Of a stretch of DNA of 23,536 bases, positions 1 to 6,119 are shown one piece after another. How positions within the stretch are numbered: position 1 is the first letter of the stretch; each line of letters starts with the position of its first letter. A program made the translations under genes and the position numbers. This DNA comes from a virus. The stretch lies in IMG/VR virus record IMGVR_UViG_3300019886_000028, positions 1 to 23,536 of that record, one strand, 5' to 3'. The notes under the pieces are model-generated. The model made no database searches, was not told where the DNA came from, and was given only the letters and a program-made list of their open reading frames with translations.

Positions 1-20
1 GTCCTCCAATTGATACATTC

Positions 21-49
21 TTTATAAACGTACAATTGATAGCTGTCAA
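21..49 (-). promoter_or_regulatory. sigma-70 promoter reading out of the left edge
   Basis: On the minus strand TTGACA (44-49) is followed by a 17-nt spacer and TATAAA (21-26), which is almost full consensus. An AT- and purine-rich block lies directly upstream, like an UP element. A GGAG Shine-Dalgarno (positions 4-7) sits downstream, so the promoter most likely drives a gene starting just left of the window. The upstream element overlaps the end of the 81-aa gene at 63-308. Confidence 0.8.
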
Positions 50-68
50 CCCTTTTCTTTAATTATTT
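44..68 (-). repeat. 25-bp direct repeat carrying a promoter -35/UP element (copy at 356-380)
   Basis: Positions 44-68 and 356-380 are identical over 25 bp. Read on the minus strand, each copy is an AT-rich tract ending in GGGTTGACA, so it is the upstream half of a promoter. A degenerate third version lies at about 996-1018. Identity covers the -35 and UP region and stops before the -10, which suggests duplication of an upstream promoter module. Confidence 0.8.
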
Positions 69-308
69 AAAGAACGTGCAACGGCTATCAGTCCAACCAC
101 GATTGCGATAATGAGTAGCCAAAGCTTCCTCAGTCTCACCAATCAAAGGAGTGACTTCAAAGATACCATCAACAGTTTCAATCCAAACAATACCAAACAC
201 AGCTACTTCAGTATAAAGACCATCTCCACAAGGCTGCATTTCAGTTTCAATCTGAACTGACACTTGCTTGATCTTTACATAACCAGCTTCTTGCATTTGG
301 TGAGACAT
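63..308 (-). CDS. hypothetical early protein (81 aa)
   Basis: The gene encodes an 81-residue acidic protein with no motif I recognise. The sequence alternates beta-like stretches (VKIKQVSVQIETEM, EVAVFGIVWIETVDG) and ends in an aromatic/basic tail (HYRNRGWTDSRCTFFK). The ATG at 308 has GGAG seven bases upstream. It is the only gene read from the promoter at 334-361 before the next promoter, so it seems to be monocistronic. Position in the leftmost minus-strand cluster suggests an early, possibly host-takeover role, but nothing in the protein shows this. Confidence 0.75.
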   Translation of the reverse strand: MSHQMQEAGYVKIKQVSVQIETEMQPCGDGLYTEVAVFGIVWIETVDGIFEVTPLIGETEEALATHYRNRGWTDSRCTFFK

Positions 309-333
309 TTGCTTGCTCCATCTGTTATTCAGT

Positions 334-361
334 GATATATACGTCTCCTATTGATTGTCAA
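334..361 (-). promoter_or_regulatory. sigma-70 promoter with conserved leader
   Basis: On the minus strand TTGACA (356-361) is followed by 16 nt and TATATC (334-339). The expected start point lies just before a 16-nt leader (316-331) that is repeated exactly downstream of the promoter at 974-1001 (957-972). The leader ends in the GGAG Shine-Dalgarno of the gene at 63-308. The shared leader suggests common transcript control or recent duplication. Confidence 0.75.
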
Positions 362-394
362 CCCTTTTCTTTAATTATTTTATATTGCACTGCA

Positions 395-592
395 TTATTC
401 TTTATATTTTCGTTCAGACTTATTTAGCTTACGCTCCCCATCATCATCTAAGATGCTGCTAACCAATTGATCTTGAGCAATCACCTTAAACAATCTTTGC
501 AATAAAGCTGACCTATGGATACCGCGTATACGAGCGCAAAGCATAAAATAATCAGCAACCTTATCTGACATTCTAACATGAGCGTGTTTCAT
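395..592 (-). CDS. small ribbon-helix-helix-like protein (65 aa)
   Basis: This is a 65-residue protein. Its N-terminal half fits a ribbon-helix-helix layout: a short strand (HVRMS, residues 5-9), helix one (about 10-24) and helix two starting near HRSALLQRLFKVIAQ (about 26-40), followed by a charged tail. Such proteins bind operator DNA as dimers through the strand. The assignment rests on pattern alone and is tentative. The ATG overlaps the stop of the 63-aa gene upstream (ATGA, 589-592), so the two are translationally coupled. It is the last gene of a three-gene minus operon read from the promoter at 974-1001. Confidence 0.65.
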   Translation of the reverse strand: MKHAHVRMSDKVADYFMLCARIRGIHRSALLQRLFKVIAQDQLVSSILDDDGERKLNKSERKYKE

Positions 593-780
593 TCTCGCCC
601 CAATGTCACATTAGTGCTAACCCTAACATCATAGTTAGCAAACGTCCAGCACTCTTTACTTTCAGTAATGAATACAACCCAATACAAATCACTCTCAATA
701 CCATAATCAATTAAGAACTTAGCAACACCTTGACCTTTAGGCGTCTCTAACCAAATTAAATTATTAATTTCGTGGATCAT
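589..780 (-). CDS. small hypothetical phage protein (63 aa)
   Basis: The protein has 63 residues and contains WLETPKGQGVAKFLIDYG, an acidic/aromatic centre (DLYWVVFITESKECWTF) and NYDVRVSTNVTLGR at the end. The overall pattern matches a small protein family that I recall from many phage genomes with no known function, in which a strand-rich domain closes with an N-x-T-x-GR motif. Start and stop both overlap neighbours by ATGA (777-780 and 589-592), so it is the middle cistron of a coupled operon. No catalytic or membrane features are visible. Confidence 0.7.
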   Translation of the reverse strand: MIHEINNLIWLETPKGQGVAKFLIDYGIESDLYWVVFITESKECWTFANYDVRVSTNVTLGRE

Positions 781-947
781 TTCTTCATCTTCCTTACCTC
801 ATGAGCTATGGCAAATGAACCTAGCGCTTCAATTTTGTTTGCTGCATCATTTATTGCTTCATTATAAATTTGATTATCCTGTTGCTCTCTTATTTCTCTC
901 ATTCTTTTGCTCTCAGCTAAACCAGCTTCCCATAAATTTAATCTCAT
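777..947 (-). CDS. small helical charged protein (56 aa)
   Basis: This is the first gene of a three-gene minus operon. The protein is almost entirely charged helix (AESKRMREIREQQDNQIYN, then a basic end HEVRKMKK), with heptad-like spacing that could form a coiled coil. I chose the ATG at 947 rather than the one at 962. The upstream GGAG sits nine bases before 947, and the arrangement matches the leader of the 63-308 gene, where the equivalent ATG is part of the untranslated leader. I do not recognise the family. Confidence 0.6.
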   Translation of the reverse strand: MRLNLWEAGLAESKRMREIREQQDNQIYNEAINDAANKIEALGSFAIAHEVRKMKK

Positions 948-973
948 TTTTGCTCTCTCCATCTGTTATTCAT

Positions 974-1001
974 ACAATAACAGCTTCTACAGTAATGTCA
1001 A
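974..1001 (-). promoter_or_regulatory. sigma-70-like promoter for the 395-947 operon
   Basis: On the minus strand TTGACA (996-1001) is followed by 16 nt and TATTGT (974-979), which keeps the key T-A-x-x-x-T positions. An AT-rich tract upstream resembles the UP element of the promoters at 21-49 and 334-361. The transcript would start with the 16-nt leader (957-972) also found at 316-331. The -10 is weaker than in the other two copies. Confidence 0.65.
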
Positions 1002-1004
1002 CAC

Positions 1005-1169
1005 TTATTTTAAATTAAAAGCATCATTCCAAATATCGTTCTGACACTCCATAGCCTTACTTAACATTTCAATAACATATTCATTGTTTCTATTGGACGG
1101 CTCACGCTTAAACGTATTCAACACAGTCTGCACATAATAAATTAAAGTTGGTCTATCTTCTGCTGTCAT
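1005..1169 (-). CDS. small hypothetical protein (54 aa)
   Basis: This short ORF starts MTAEDRPTLIYYVQTVLNTF and ends in FNLK. Its ATG (1169) has an excellent AAAGGAGG ribosome binding site at about seven bases, which is the main reason for calling it real. The content is helical and mildly acidic, with no recognisable domain. It lies 13 nt after the 61-aa gene and looks like the last cistron of the 1005-1580 operon. Its 3' end overlaps the AT-rich upstream element of the promoter at 974-1001. Confidence 0.65.
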   Translation of the reverse strand: MTAEDRPTLIYYVQTVLNTFKREPSNRNNEYVIEMLSKAMECQNDIWNDAFNLK

Positions 1170-1182
1170 TTGTCATCCTCCT

Positions 1183-1368
1183 TTAAAAATTCTTCCCCAA
1201 ATGTTCCTGCAAATACAAATATAGCATATGAGCTTGTGATCTATCTAAAACTATTACCGCATCATTAATATCATCAATTATTCTAATTCCAAACTTATTT
1301 GTAATGGTCCCATATTTAAATTCTACTAAACCAGTGGTGCCCCTAATTACTAATTCTTTACTGCTCAT
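1183..1368 (-). CDS. small hypothetical protein, similar in layout to its neighbour (61 aa)
   Basis: This 61-residue protein is strand-rich at first (KELVIRGTTGLVEFKYG, FGIRIIDDINDAVIVL) and finishes with a helix (DRSQAHMLYLYLQEHL). The closing pattern, a short hydrophobic strand, then an acidic/polar turn, then Q plus a Leu-rich helix, also occurs at the end of the 71-aa protein encoded just upstream (IACIALSEEQLTDLTKFF). The two could be diverged paralogues. ATGA overlap (1365-1368) couples their translation. The function is unknown. Confidence 0.7.
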   Translation of the reverse strand: MSSKELVIRGTTGLVEFKYGTITNKFGIRIIDDINDAVIVLDRSQAHMLYLYLQEHLGKNF

Positions 1369-1580
1369 TTGCCGCTATCCTTTCTTTGTACCCACACTGT
1401 AAAGAATTTAGTTAGGTCAGTCAATTGTTCTTCTGATAAAGCTATACAAGCGATCTGATCCCTCATGAATGCGTTTTTGCTAGTTTTATTTAAACTTAGA
1501 TAACAAGTAGCATCATCAGCTTGAATTCTAAGCTTAACGTCAAATAGATCATTTTTATTTATTAATTCAAAATCTTTCAT
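1365..1580 (-). CDS. small hypothetical protein (71 aa)
   Basis: This is the first gene of the minus operon 1005-1580. The ATG at 1580 has AAGGA eight bases upstream. The protein has strands in the first half (DVKLRIQADDATCYLSL) and ends with LSEEQLTDLTKFFTVWV, a helix that resembles the end of the neighbouring 61-aa protein. Two cysteines are not arranged as a metal site. The operon probably starts within the repeat-rich region just upstream. I do not recognise the family. Confidence 0.7.
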   Translation of the reverse strand: MKDFELINKNDLFDVKLRIQADDATCYLSLNKTSKNAFMRDQIACIALSEEQLTDLTKFFTVWVQRKDSGK

Positions 1581-1692
1581 TCTTTTCGTCCTTTTTCTTA
1601 ATAGTACAGGGTTGTATGGGCGTTAGTCTGGCTAAGTCCTTGTTTCTCTTATATATAGTATAAATAGTATATATAGTATAGATAGATATAAG

Positions 1693-1706
1693 TGTTACAT
1701 GTAACA
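1693..1706. repeat. 14-bp perfect palindrome
   Basis: TGTTACATGTAACA is identical to its reverse complement. Read leftwards, its TTACAT lies about 18 nt before a TATACT, so it could overlap the -35 of a promoter for the 1005-1580 operon and act as an operator. The phage encodes at least one ribbon-helix-helix regulator that might bind it, but nothing shows which protein does. Confidence 0.6.
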
Positions 1707-1732
1707 GGGGGTAGTTAGGGTGTTAAACGGGC

Positions 1733-1770
1733 CATACTATTACTTTTTCCACTTTTTTCGAAATAGTATG
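1733..1770. repeat. 9-bp inverted repeat with 20-nt centre
   Basis: CATACTATT (1733-1741) is matched exactly by AATAGTATG (1762-1770). The arms are AT-rich, so this is a poor transcription terminator, and no GC stem is present. The arms contain the same AATAGTAT core as the nearby 9-bp direct repeats, which suggests they are binding sites in opposite orientation. Confidence 0.65.
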
Positions 1771-1846
1771 ACAATTTCAATGACTTACGAGGGATATTTG
1801 CCTTTTTTTGCCGCACTATTCACACTATTTCACCCATTATTGCAGG

Positions 1847-4141
1847 TCAATCAATCGAACAAATGTGGTAAAGTTTTCCAACTGTCTTATATTTAGTCAA
1901 CTCTGCTCCTTTCAATTCAACTAGATTACCAGCATCTATTAAAACCTGAAGCGTCCTTTTTAGTGCCGCCGTTCCTCCTAACTTATCATTTAAGAAAGGA
2001 GATAGCTTACCTAAACGATTATTAAGATAGGCATTATTAACAACTTTATCTTTATGCTGAGCATCAATTCCTCTATATTTTCGTATGTAAGATACATCTT
2101 TATCCATATATTCTTTCAAAATACGCAAAGCTTCATTGTATTGTTTAAGCTCAAATGAACTAGACCCAATTTCACCAGCTTCAAAACGCTCAGTTAAAGC
2201 AGCAATATCAGCTTGAACAAGCTTAGCGGCCCATTCCATATGATTGACTTGAATTGTAGGTTCCCACATATGTTCGCCAACAGCAATCAATGCTGACAGC
2301 TTCAAGACTTTAATGTGGGCACGGTTCCAAAGTTGTCTAATTACTTCTTTATTAGAGCTATTAATCTTATTATCGGCAAACTTATCAAAATCATAAAGCA
2401 TCTTAGCTGCTTCAGGACTTGATTGCACATTAATACAACGTCTTGGATTAGAATAATTTATACCTTCACATTGAGCAACTAATGAAGCAACATTTCCAAT
2501 TAACGCTGTAGAAGGATGTATTTCTGTATGATGTTCATTAAGCGCAGGACGATTGCCCTTATACTCAATCAATAAGAAGCGAGGCAATAAGCCTTCACTA
2601 ATCATATCTTCGTTTAATGCTCCATAAAAACGCTCTGGAGTACTTTCCCCAAGAATACTAAAAGAGGGAGAAGGTACAGCACTAGTATTATTCGCCTTGT
2701 CTGAGTAAACGGAGGCATGAAGTATCTCGCTATGACCAGACTTGTTATAAAGGTCAAGAAACATGCGACGCAAACTAACTTCTGATCCGTTAGCATTAGG
2801 GCTGCTCATTTGTTGAAGGCGCAAACCAAACTCGCCCAATAGACTGATAAAGGATTGTGATGTATGACCTAAGTATTTAAATAGGGCTGCACCAGATGAT
2901 ATTTCTGATGGGCCAATGAAATATTGACTAGTCGGAACTTGCATCTTAATTGTATTCATTATCTTATTAATACCAGATGCAGCAGCTTCTTTACCTGCTC
3001 CAGTCATGGCTAAAAGCAGCACGTATTGATTTAATCCTGTACCTGAGATATTGTAGGCTCTACCGCAAATGCCAGCCATAAGCCCTATGGCCGCTGCCAA
3101 GGCTACTTCTGGTACGGGGCGAGGTGCAGCTTGATAAATGAAGCTAGCTATGTCGCCAAGCAATCCCGGTGGAAGCTCAAGATTAGATGACAGTATTGGA
3201 TCAGCTATCGCATTGCTCAACTTTAATTCCAATGCTTCTTTTAAGCTGGATATGTCTATATTTGGTATTTGCGCTAGAGGTTTATTTACTGCATTGCTAT
3301 ATGCACCGGGTAAATAATCCTTACGATTAAACTTCTCAGCTTTATCCTTTGGGCCAATTTTGCGCTGATACCCAAGTTTGCTATTCTTCATTATTCTTAT
3401 AGCTTGCTCAGCGCTGATATCATAGAACACAAGGAAATTCATGAAAGCTAGATCAATAGCTGACCTATCAGAACCTTCAGGATATCCGTTATAATAAAGC
3501 TCTTTAAATTGCTCGCCATTAGCAGCAGAACAAATTTTAGCTATCAATTCCTCATCTGTGCCAATTGCAACTGTAGCGACAGGATTAAGTTGAACTATAT
3601 TAGAATTGGGTCTAAAGGCTTGCTGCAATTTATTCAGCAATTCTTGGCATTCAGCAATAGGCTTATCATTATAAACCTTACCAGTGAAAATCAAGTAATG
3701 GTCGGATGAATAACACTCAACACCCCATTCTTGATTTTTAAATCCGCCTTTACCATCTTCTAAATGAAGTTCACCTTTGCCCACAATGTGACAACCGTTG
3801 CCAGACAGGCTAACTTCACTGTAGCAATTGAAATCGTCATGAATGGACTGATGCACAGGGCCACGCCTTGCTTCAGACTGCGTTTTGTCTAAGTCAATAA
3901 TGAAGTATGGATCAGCTTTAGTTAAAACTAACCCAATACCAATTAAATCATTGGTGCCAACTGCTGCAACGCAATGCTCAAAACTATTCCATGATGTAGG
4001 TCTATCAACGCTAGCTTGCCAACCATTCACTTGAAATAGATTTTTATCAGCCTTACAACATACCCATTGATTGAGTAGGCGCAATTCTTCCGGGATGTTC
4101 ATATACAAATTAGCCACGTCTCGCCCCTTATGGCTAATCAT
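1847..4141 (-). CDS. primase-polymerase / DUF3987-type helicase fusion
   Basis: This 764-residue replication protein has two parts. Residues 1-180 resemble the archaeo-eukaryotic primase-polymerase fold seen in phage NrS-1-type polymerases: an N-terminal NQWVCCK segment, the metal-binding DLD at 83-85, SGNGCHIVG at 113-121, a conserved VE at 141-142 and FTGK at 152-155. Residues 225-285 match the small helical domain that follows in that family (LAFMNFLVFYDISAEQ, then KLGYQRK). From about 325 comes a RecA-fold ATPase of the DUF3987 type, with Walker A AMTGAGKE (378-385) and a Walker B-like FISLLGEFG (431-439). It should unwind and prime DNA at the fork. The ATG overlaps the stop of the upstream regulator gene (ATGA), so the two are coupled. 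Confidence 0.85.
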   Translation of the reverse strand: MISHKGRDVANLYMNIPEELRLLNQWVCCKADKNLFQVNGWQASVDRPTSWNSFEHCVAAVGTNDLIGIGLVLTKADPYFIIDLDKTQSEARRGPVHQSIHDDFNCYSEVSLSGNGCHIVGKGELHLEDGKGGFKNQEWGVECYSSDHYLIFTGKVYNDKPIAECQELLNKLQQAFRPNSNIVQLNPVATVAIGTDEELIAKICSAANGEQFKELYYNGYPEGSDRSAIDLAFMNFLVFYDISAEQAIRIMKNSKLGYQRKIGPKDKAEKFNRKDYLPGAYSNAVNKPLAQIPNIDISSLKEALELKLSNAIADPILSSNLELPPGLLGDIASFIYQAAPRPVPEVALAAAIGLMAGICGRAYNISGTGLNQYVLLLAMTGAGKEAAASGINKIMNTIKMQVPTSQYFIGPSEISSGAALFKYLGHTSQSFISLLGEFGLRLQQMSSPNANGSEVSLRRMFLDLYNKSGHSEILHASVYSDKANNTSAVPSPSFSILGESTPERFYGALNEDMISEGLLPRFLLIEYKGNRPALNEHHTEIHPSTALIGNVASLVAQCEGINYSNPRRCINVQSSPEAAKMLYDFDKFADNKINSSNKEVIRQLWNRAHIKVLKLSALIAVGEHMWEPTIQVNHMEWAAKLVQADIAALTERFEAGEIGSSSFELKQYNEALRILKEYMDKDVSYIRKYRGIDAQHKDKVVNNAYLNNRLGKLSPFLNDKLGGTAALKRTLQVLIDAGNLVELKGAELTKYKTVGKLYHICSID

Positions 4142-4317
4142 TGAGCTAATTCAGCTTCAAGCGCTTCCTTAGTTAGCTCCTTAATAACCCTTGCAATGGA
4201 CAGCCGCTTGTTCATACGACGCTCCATCAGGGCTCGAAGAAGCTCGAGATTTTCAGCGTGATCGCCTGTAATACAGACGTTTACGCGGGCTTTTGAGGGG
4301 ATTTCTTGATTTGTCAT
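4138..4317 (-). CDS. ribbon-helix-helix DNA-binding regulator (59 aa)
   Basis: The 59-residue protein starts MTNQEIPSKARVNVCITGDH. RVNVCIT (residues 10-16) would be the DNA-contacting strand, AENLELLRALMERRM helix one and LSIARVIKELTKEALEAEL helix two. This is the standard RHH (CopG/Arc) layout. It is the first gene of the leftward primase operon and lies next to the divergent control region, so autoregulation and control of the rightward replication block are likely (inference). A longer reading from a TTG at 4413 would add a hydrophobic stretch, but I prefer the ATG at 4317, although neither start has a good Shine-Dalgarno. A TTGACC at about 50-55 bases before the stop of the leader might be a -35, which would give a nearly leaderless transcript. 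Confidence 0.7.
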   Translation of the reverse strand: MTNQEIPSKARVNVCITGDHAENLELLRALMERRMNKRLSIARVIKELTKEALEAELAQ

Positions 4318-4376
4318 GGGCGAAACGATTAAAGCAAAAAAAAGACAGGTCAAGAGAAATTTTAACGAAATAACGA

Positions 4377-4489
4377 TTGACAGAATTTGGGAACCGTCTA
4401 GAACGGCGTTCAAGCAAACAAGCTAAAAGGAACCATCATGAGCCGTCTAGTTAAAAACTAGCGCTAGGCAAAAGCGAGGCTAATATAAT
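4377..4489 (+). promoter_or_regulatory. divergent control region with promoter elements and operator-like repeats
   Basis: Two rightward promoter candidates are visible. TTGACA (4377-4382) is followed by 16 nt and TAGAAC (4399-4404). A second, perfect -10 TATAAT (4484-4489) has no good -35. CCGTCTAG occurs twice (4394-4401 and 4443-4450), the first copy overlapping the first -10. CTAGTTAAAAACTAG (4447-4461) is an inverted repeat and CTAGCGCTAG (4458-4467) a perfect palindrome, both at the -35 position of the second -10. This looks like the operator array of a repressor, plausibly the adjacent RHH protein. Confidence 0.55.
4438..4461 (+). CDS. possible 7-codon leader peptide
   Basis: ATG followed by six codons and TAG encodes MSRLVKN. 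AAAAGGA lies at a good distance upstream (4424-4430), which is a better ribosome binding site than that of the following gene at 4537. The stop codon falls inside the palindromes. A leader peptide affecting the downstream mRNA is possible, but the ORF is so short that chance cannot be excluded. Confidence 0.3.
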   Translation: MSRLVKN

Positions 4490-4536
4490 CAACACTACCC
4501 TGTCGCATTAATGATTAAAATGACAACAATGAAAGA

Positions 4537-5004
4537 ATGACTATGATTAAAGTTGCTACAATTGCTATCCTACTTATTGGTACAATTAATGCTAAAGCAG
4601 ATGGTCTATTCATGGGCGTAAATTGGGCAAGCTCCAACGAAGTCCGTGCTCAGGACAATGACGGCATTCGTGCGTATAAATTGAACAAGCCTAGTGTACA
4701 GGTTTACGCTCCAGCTTATGCAGGACGTAATTCGCAAGATGGTATCTGCGATAAGTTGCAGGTTAATGCTACAGACAATGACGGCTATATGGCCTATAAG
4801 AATAGCCTAGCAGTTCATACGCTCTACAAGCCAAATGGTGTATGCGAACCTGTTTATTATCCCGGCTTTGCGTTTTGGGGAGGTGAGCAGAACATGGCTC
4901 TAGCTCCGCGTTGGAATGGTCAACCTGATTGGACACCTGCTACATTTAATTATATGGACTGGACTGATCCGCGCTACAATCCTTGGATGCGATACGGAGG
5001 TTAA
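4537..5004 (+). CDS. exported protein with internal DNDG repeat (155 aa)
   Basis: The N-terminus (MTMIKVATIAILLIGTINAKA) is a Sec-type signal peptide with a likely cut after AKA (residue 21), so the mature protein should reach the periplasm. Two copies of a roughly 20-residue unit follow, at 38-59 (AQDNDGIRAYK) and 78-99 (ATDNDGYMAYK). Each has an acidic DNDG turn that could hold calcium. Two cysteines (71, 103) may form a disulfide. The C-terminus is rich in Trp, Tyr and Pro. It is the first gene of the rightward block. ATG at 4543 is an alternative start. I do not recognise the family. An envelope-directed early function such as superinfection exclusion is only a guess. Confidence 0.75.
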   Translation: MTMIKVATIAILLIGTINAKADGLFMGVNWASSNEVRAQDNDGIRAYKLNKPSVQVYAPAYAGRNSQDGICDKLQVNATDNDGYMAYKNSLAVHTLYKPNGVCEPVYYPGFAFWGGEQNMALAPRWNGQPDWTPATFNYMDWTDPRYNPWMRYGG

Positions 5005-5008
5005 ACTA

Positions 5009-5032
5009 ATTGGCGGTATAAAAGCCGCCAAT
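5009..5032 (+). terminator. hairpin after the exported-protein gene
   Basis: ATTGGCGG and CCGCCAAT form a perfect 8-bp stem with an 8-nt loop, five bases after the stop at 5004. No U-tract follows, so it is not a classical intrinsic terminator. It could limit read-through or protect the upstream mRNA end from decay. Confidence 0.4.
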
Positions 5033-5054
5033 CATTTCAAATGGAGTTTTAATA

Positions 5055-5426
5055 ATGCCTAATGATATTCGCGAAATTATTAATTCACTTGACGAACAAG
5101 ATAAACAAATGTTTTGCCAGCACCGCACAGAAATGCGACGCAGCTATTTGACTGCCCACAATTCAATTATTGGTGTCCATGCATGGGATGCTTACGATGA
5201 TGCGTTTATGGACATTATCGATTTGAAGCTGGCTATTCTATTTGATAGGGCTGGTAGGTTTGAAGCTGTTAAAGATAAAACTATTGATGACGCTGAAATT
5301 GGGCGCATTGAAGATGAAATTCGTGAGGCTGCAAAAACATTCAAGAACCCTAATTTTGAAACTAGCTTAGCTACTGCTTCAATGAAGGGTAATGGTAAAG
5401 ACAATGGATGGACAAGCAAGCCATGA
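5055..5426 (+). CDS. hypothetical protein (123 aa)
   Basis: This is a 123-residue, helix-rich, acidic protein. The first third (IREIINSLDEQDKQMFCQHR) is amphipathic, the middle contains HAWDAYDDAFMDIIDLKLAIL, and the C-terminal 30 residues are Gly/Asn/Lys-rich and probably disordered. GGAG lies eight bases before the ATG. The 16 bases from that site through the start (5043-5058) recur exactly at the start of the 57-aa gene (11420-11435). Its stop overlaps the next gene's ATG. The function is not recognisable. Confidence 0.75.
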   Translation: MPNDIREIINSLDEQDKQMFCQHRTEMRRSYLTAHNSIIGVHAWDAYDDAFMDIIDLKLAILFDRAGRFEAVKDKTIDDAEIGRIEDEIREAAKTFKNPNFETSLATASMKGNGKDNGWTSKP

Positions 5427-5608
5427 ATGATTATAAGATTGAATGCCGTCCTGAATATCAACATATTAAATATGCTATTTATAGAAAAGAACCTATTTGG
5501 TTTGGAATGAGTTACCAATGGGTAGAAATGGCTAGCTTTGATACTATAGATAAAGCTGAAGCTGCACTATCAGAAACAAAAAACTTCCCTAAATATTATA
5601 GGTATTAA
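5423..5608 (+). CDS. small hypothetical protein (61 aa)
   Basis: The protein is about 61 residues long: a short strand-rich domain (YKIECRPEYQHIKYAIYRK) with several aromatic residues, then WVEMASFDTIDKAEAALS, the W-x-x-x-A-x-F-x-T-x-x-x-A pattern typical of small phage proteins of unknown function. I chose the ATG at 5423, which overlaps the previous stop as ATGA. An in-frame ATG at 5408 would add five residues. No metal or nucleotide site is visible. Confidence 0.65.
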   Translation: MNDYKIECRPEYQHIKYAIYRKEPIWFGMSYQWVEMASFDTIDKAEAALSETKNFPKYYRY

Positions 5609-5609
5609 A

Positions 5610-6119
5610 ATGAACACTTGGCCTCTGCAATCGGCTACTCCTTGGCCTAATGCCCCTTCCAATCCCCTAGACGCCATGTCAGAGGATCAGCTTCTAATGC
5701 TATGGGATAGCAAAAAGAAAGCTATTGAAGTAGCTAAAGAAGAAGAAATGGACTTGCGCAAGTATATTGTGGGCAGGGAATTTCCTAAGAAAACTGAAGG
5801 TATGAATACCAAAGAATTAGGCAATGGTTACCAGCTTAAAGCAGCAGTTAAATATAATTACAATTTGGCTGATAATGATACGGTTGAAGAAAAACTCAAC
5901 AAAATTTCTTCACTTGGAAACATGGGTCCATTTATTGCGGATCGTCTGGTTAGTTGGAAACCATCATTCCTATTGACCGAGTATCGTCAACTGTGCGAAG
6001 ATGAAGCTAAAGGTGATAAGTTTGCTAAAAGTGTTTTGAATATTGTAAACGAAATGCTTACTGTGACTGAAGCTGCGCCTAGCCTTGAGATAAAGGAGCC
6101 GAAAGGTAAGAAGAAATGA
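5610..6119 (+). CDS. conserved phage recombination-cluster protein (DUF7173-like)
   Basis: This 169-residue protein begins with a Pro-rich stretch and continues with a long charged helix (AIEVAKEEEMDLRKYIVGREF), the conserved KKTEGMNTKELGNGYQLKAAV, a central low-complexity NYNLADNDT, then RLVSWKPSFLLTEYRQL and a tail with LEIKEPKGKKK. I recognise this order from phage proteins placed next to Sak4-type ATPases and ssDNA-binding proteins. No biochemical function is established that I know of. The Sak4-like gene follows two genes later, so a role in recombination or replication is likely by context. Confidence 0.6.
   Translation: MNTWPLQSATPWPNAPSNPLDAMSEDQLLMLWDSKKKAIEVAKEEEMDLRKYIVGREFPKKTEGMNTKELGNGYQLKAAVKYNYNLADNDTVEEKLNKISSLGNMGPFIADRLVSWKPSFLLTEYRQLCEDEAKGDKFAKSVLNIVNEMLTVTEAAPSLEIKEPKGKKK

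Larger units (their letters stand above)
1649..1830. other. AT-rich repeat region, candidate replication origin or control region
   Basis: The stretch from about 1581 to 1846 holds no gene. From 1657 four 9-bp units stand in tandem: AGTATAAAT, AGTATATAT, AGTATAGAT and AGATATAAG. The core AATAGT(AT) recurs at 1762-1769, inverted at 1734-1741, and as ACTATT at 1815-1820 and 1824-1829, again 9 bp apart. A 14-bp palindrome lies between. The region separates the primase-helicase gene from the small early genes. Iterons, high AT content and the neighbouring primase gene fit an origin. The same sequence read leftwards also offers several TATACT -10 boxes, so a promoter/operator role is equally possible. 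Confidence 0.5.

Noticed and set aside
2614-2796. 60-aa membrane-like ORF inside the primase-helicase gene
   Set aside because: Out-of-frame shadow of the ATPase-coding sequence with no start signal.
4318-4413. 32-residue N-terminal extension of the RHH regulator from a TTG
   Set aside because: The extension is hydrophobic, outside the RHH fold, and the TTG has no ribosome site. The ATG at 4317 gives a normal RHH length.
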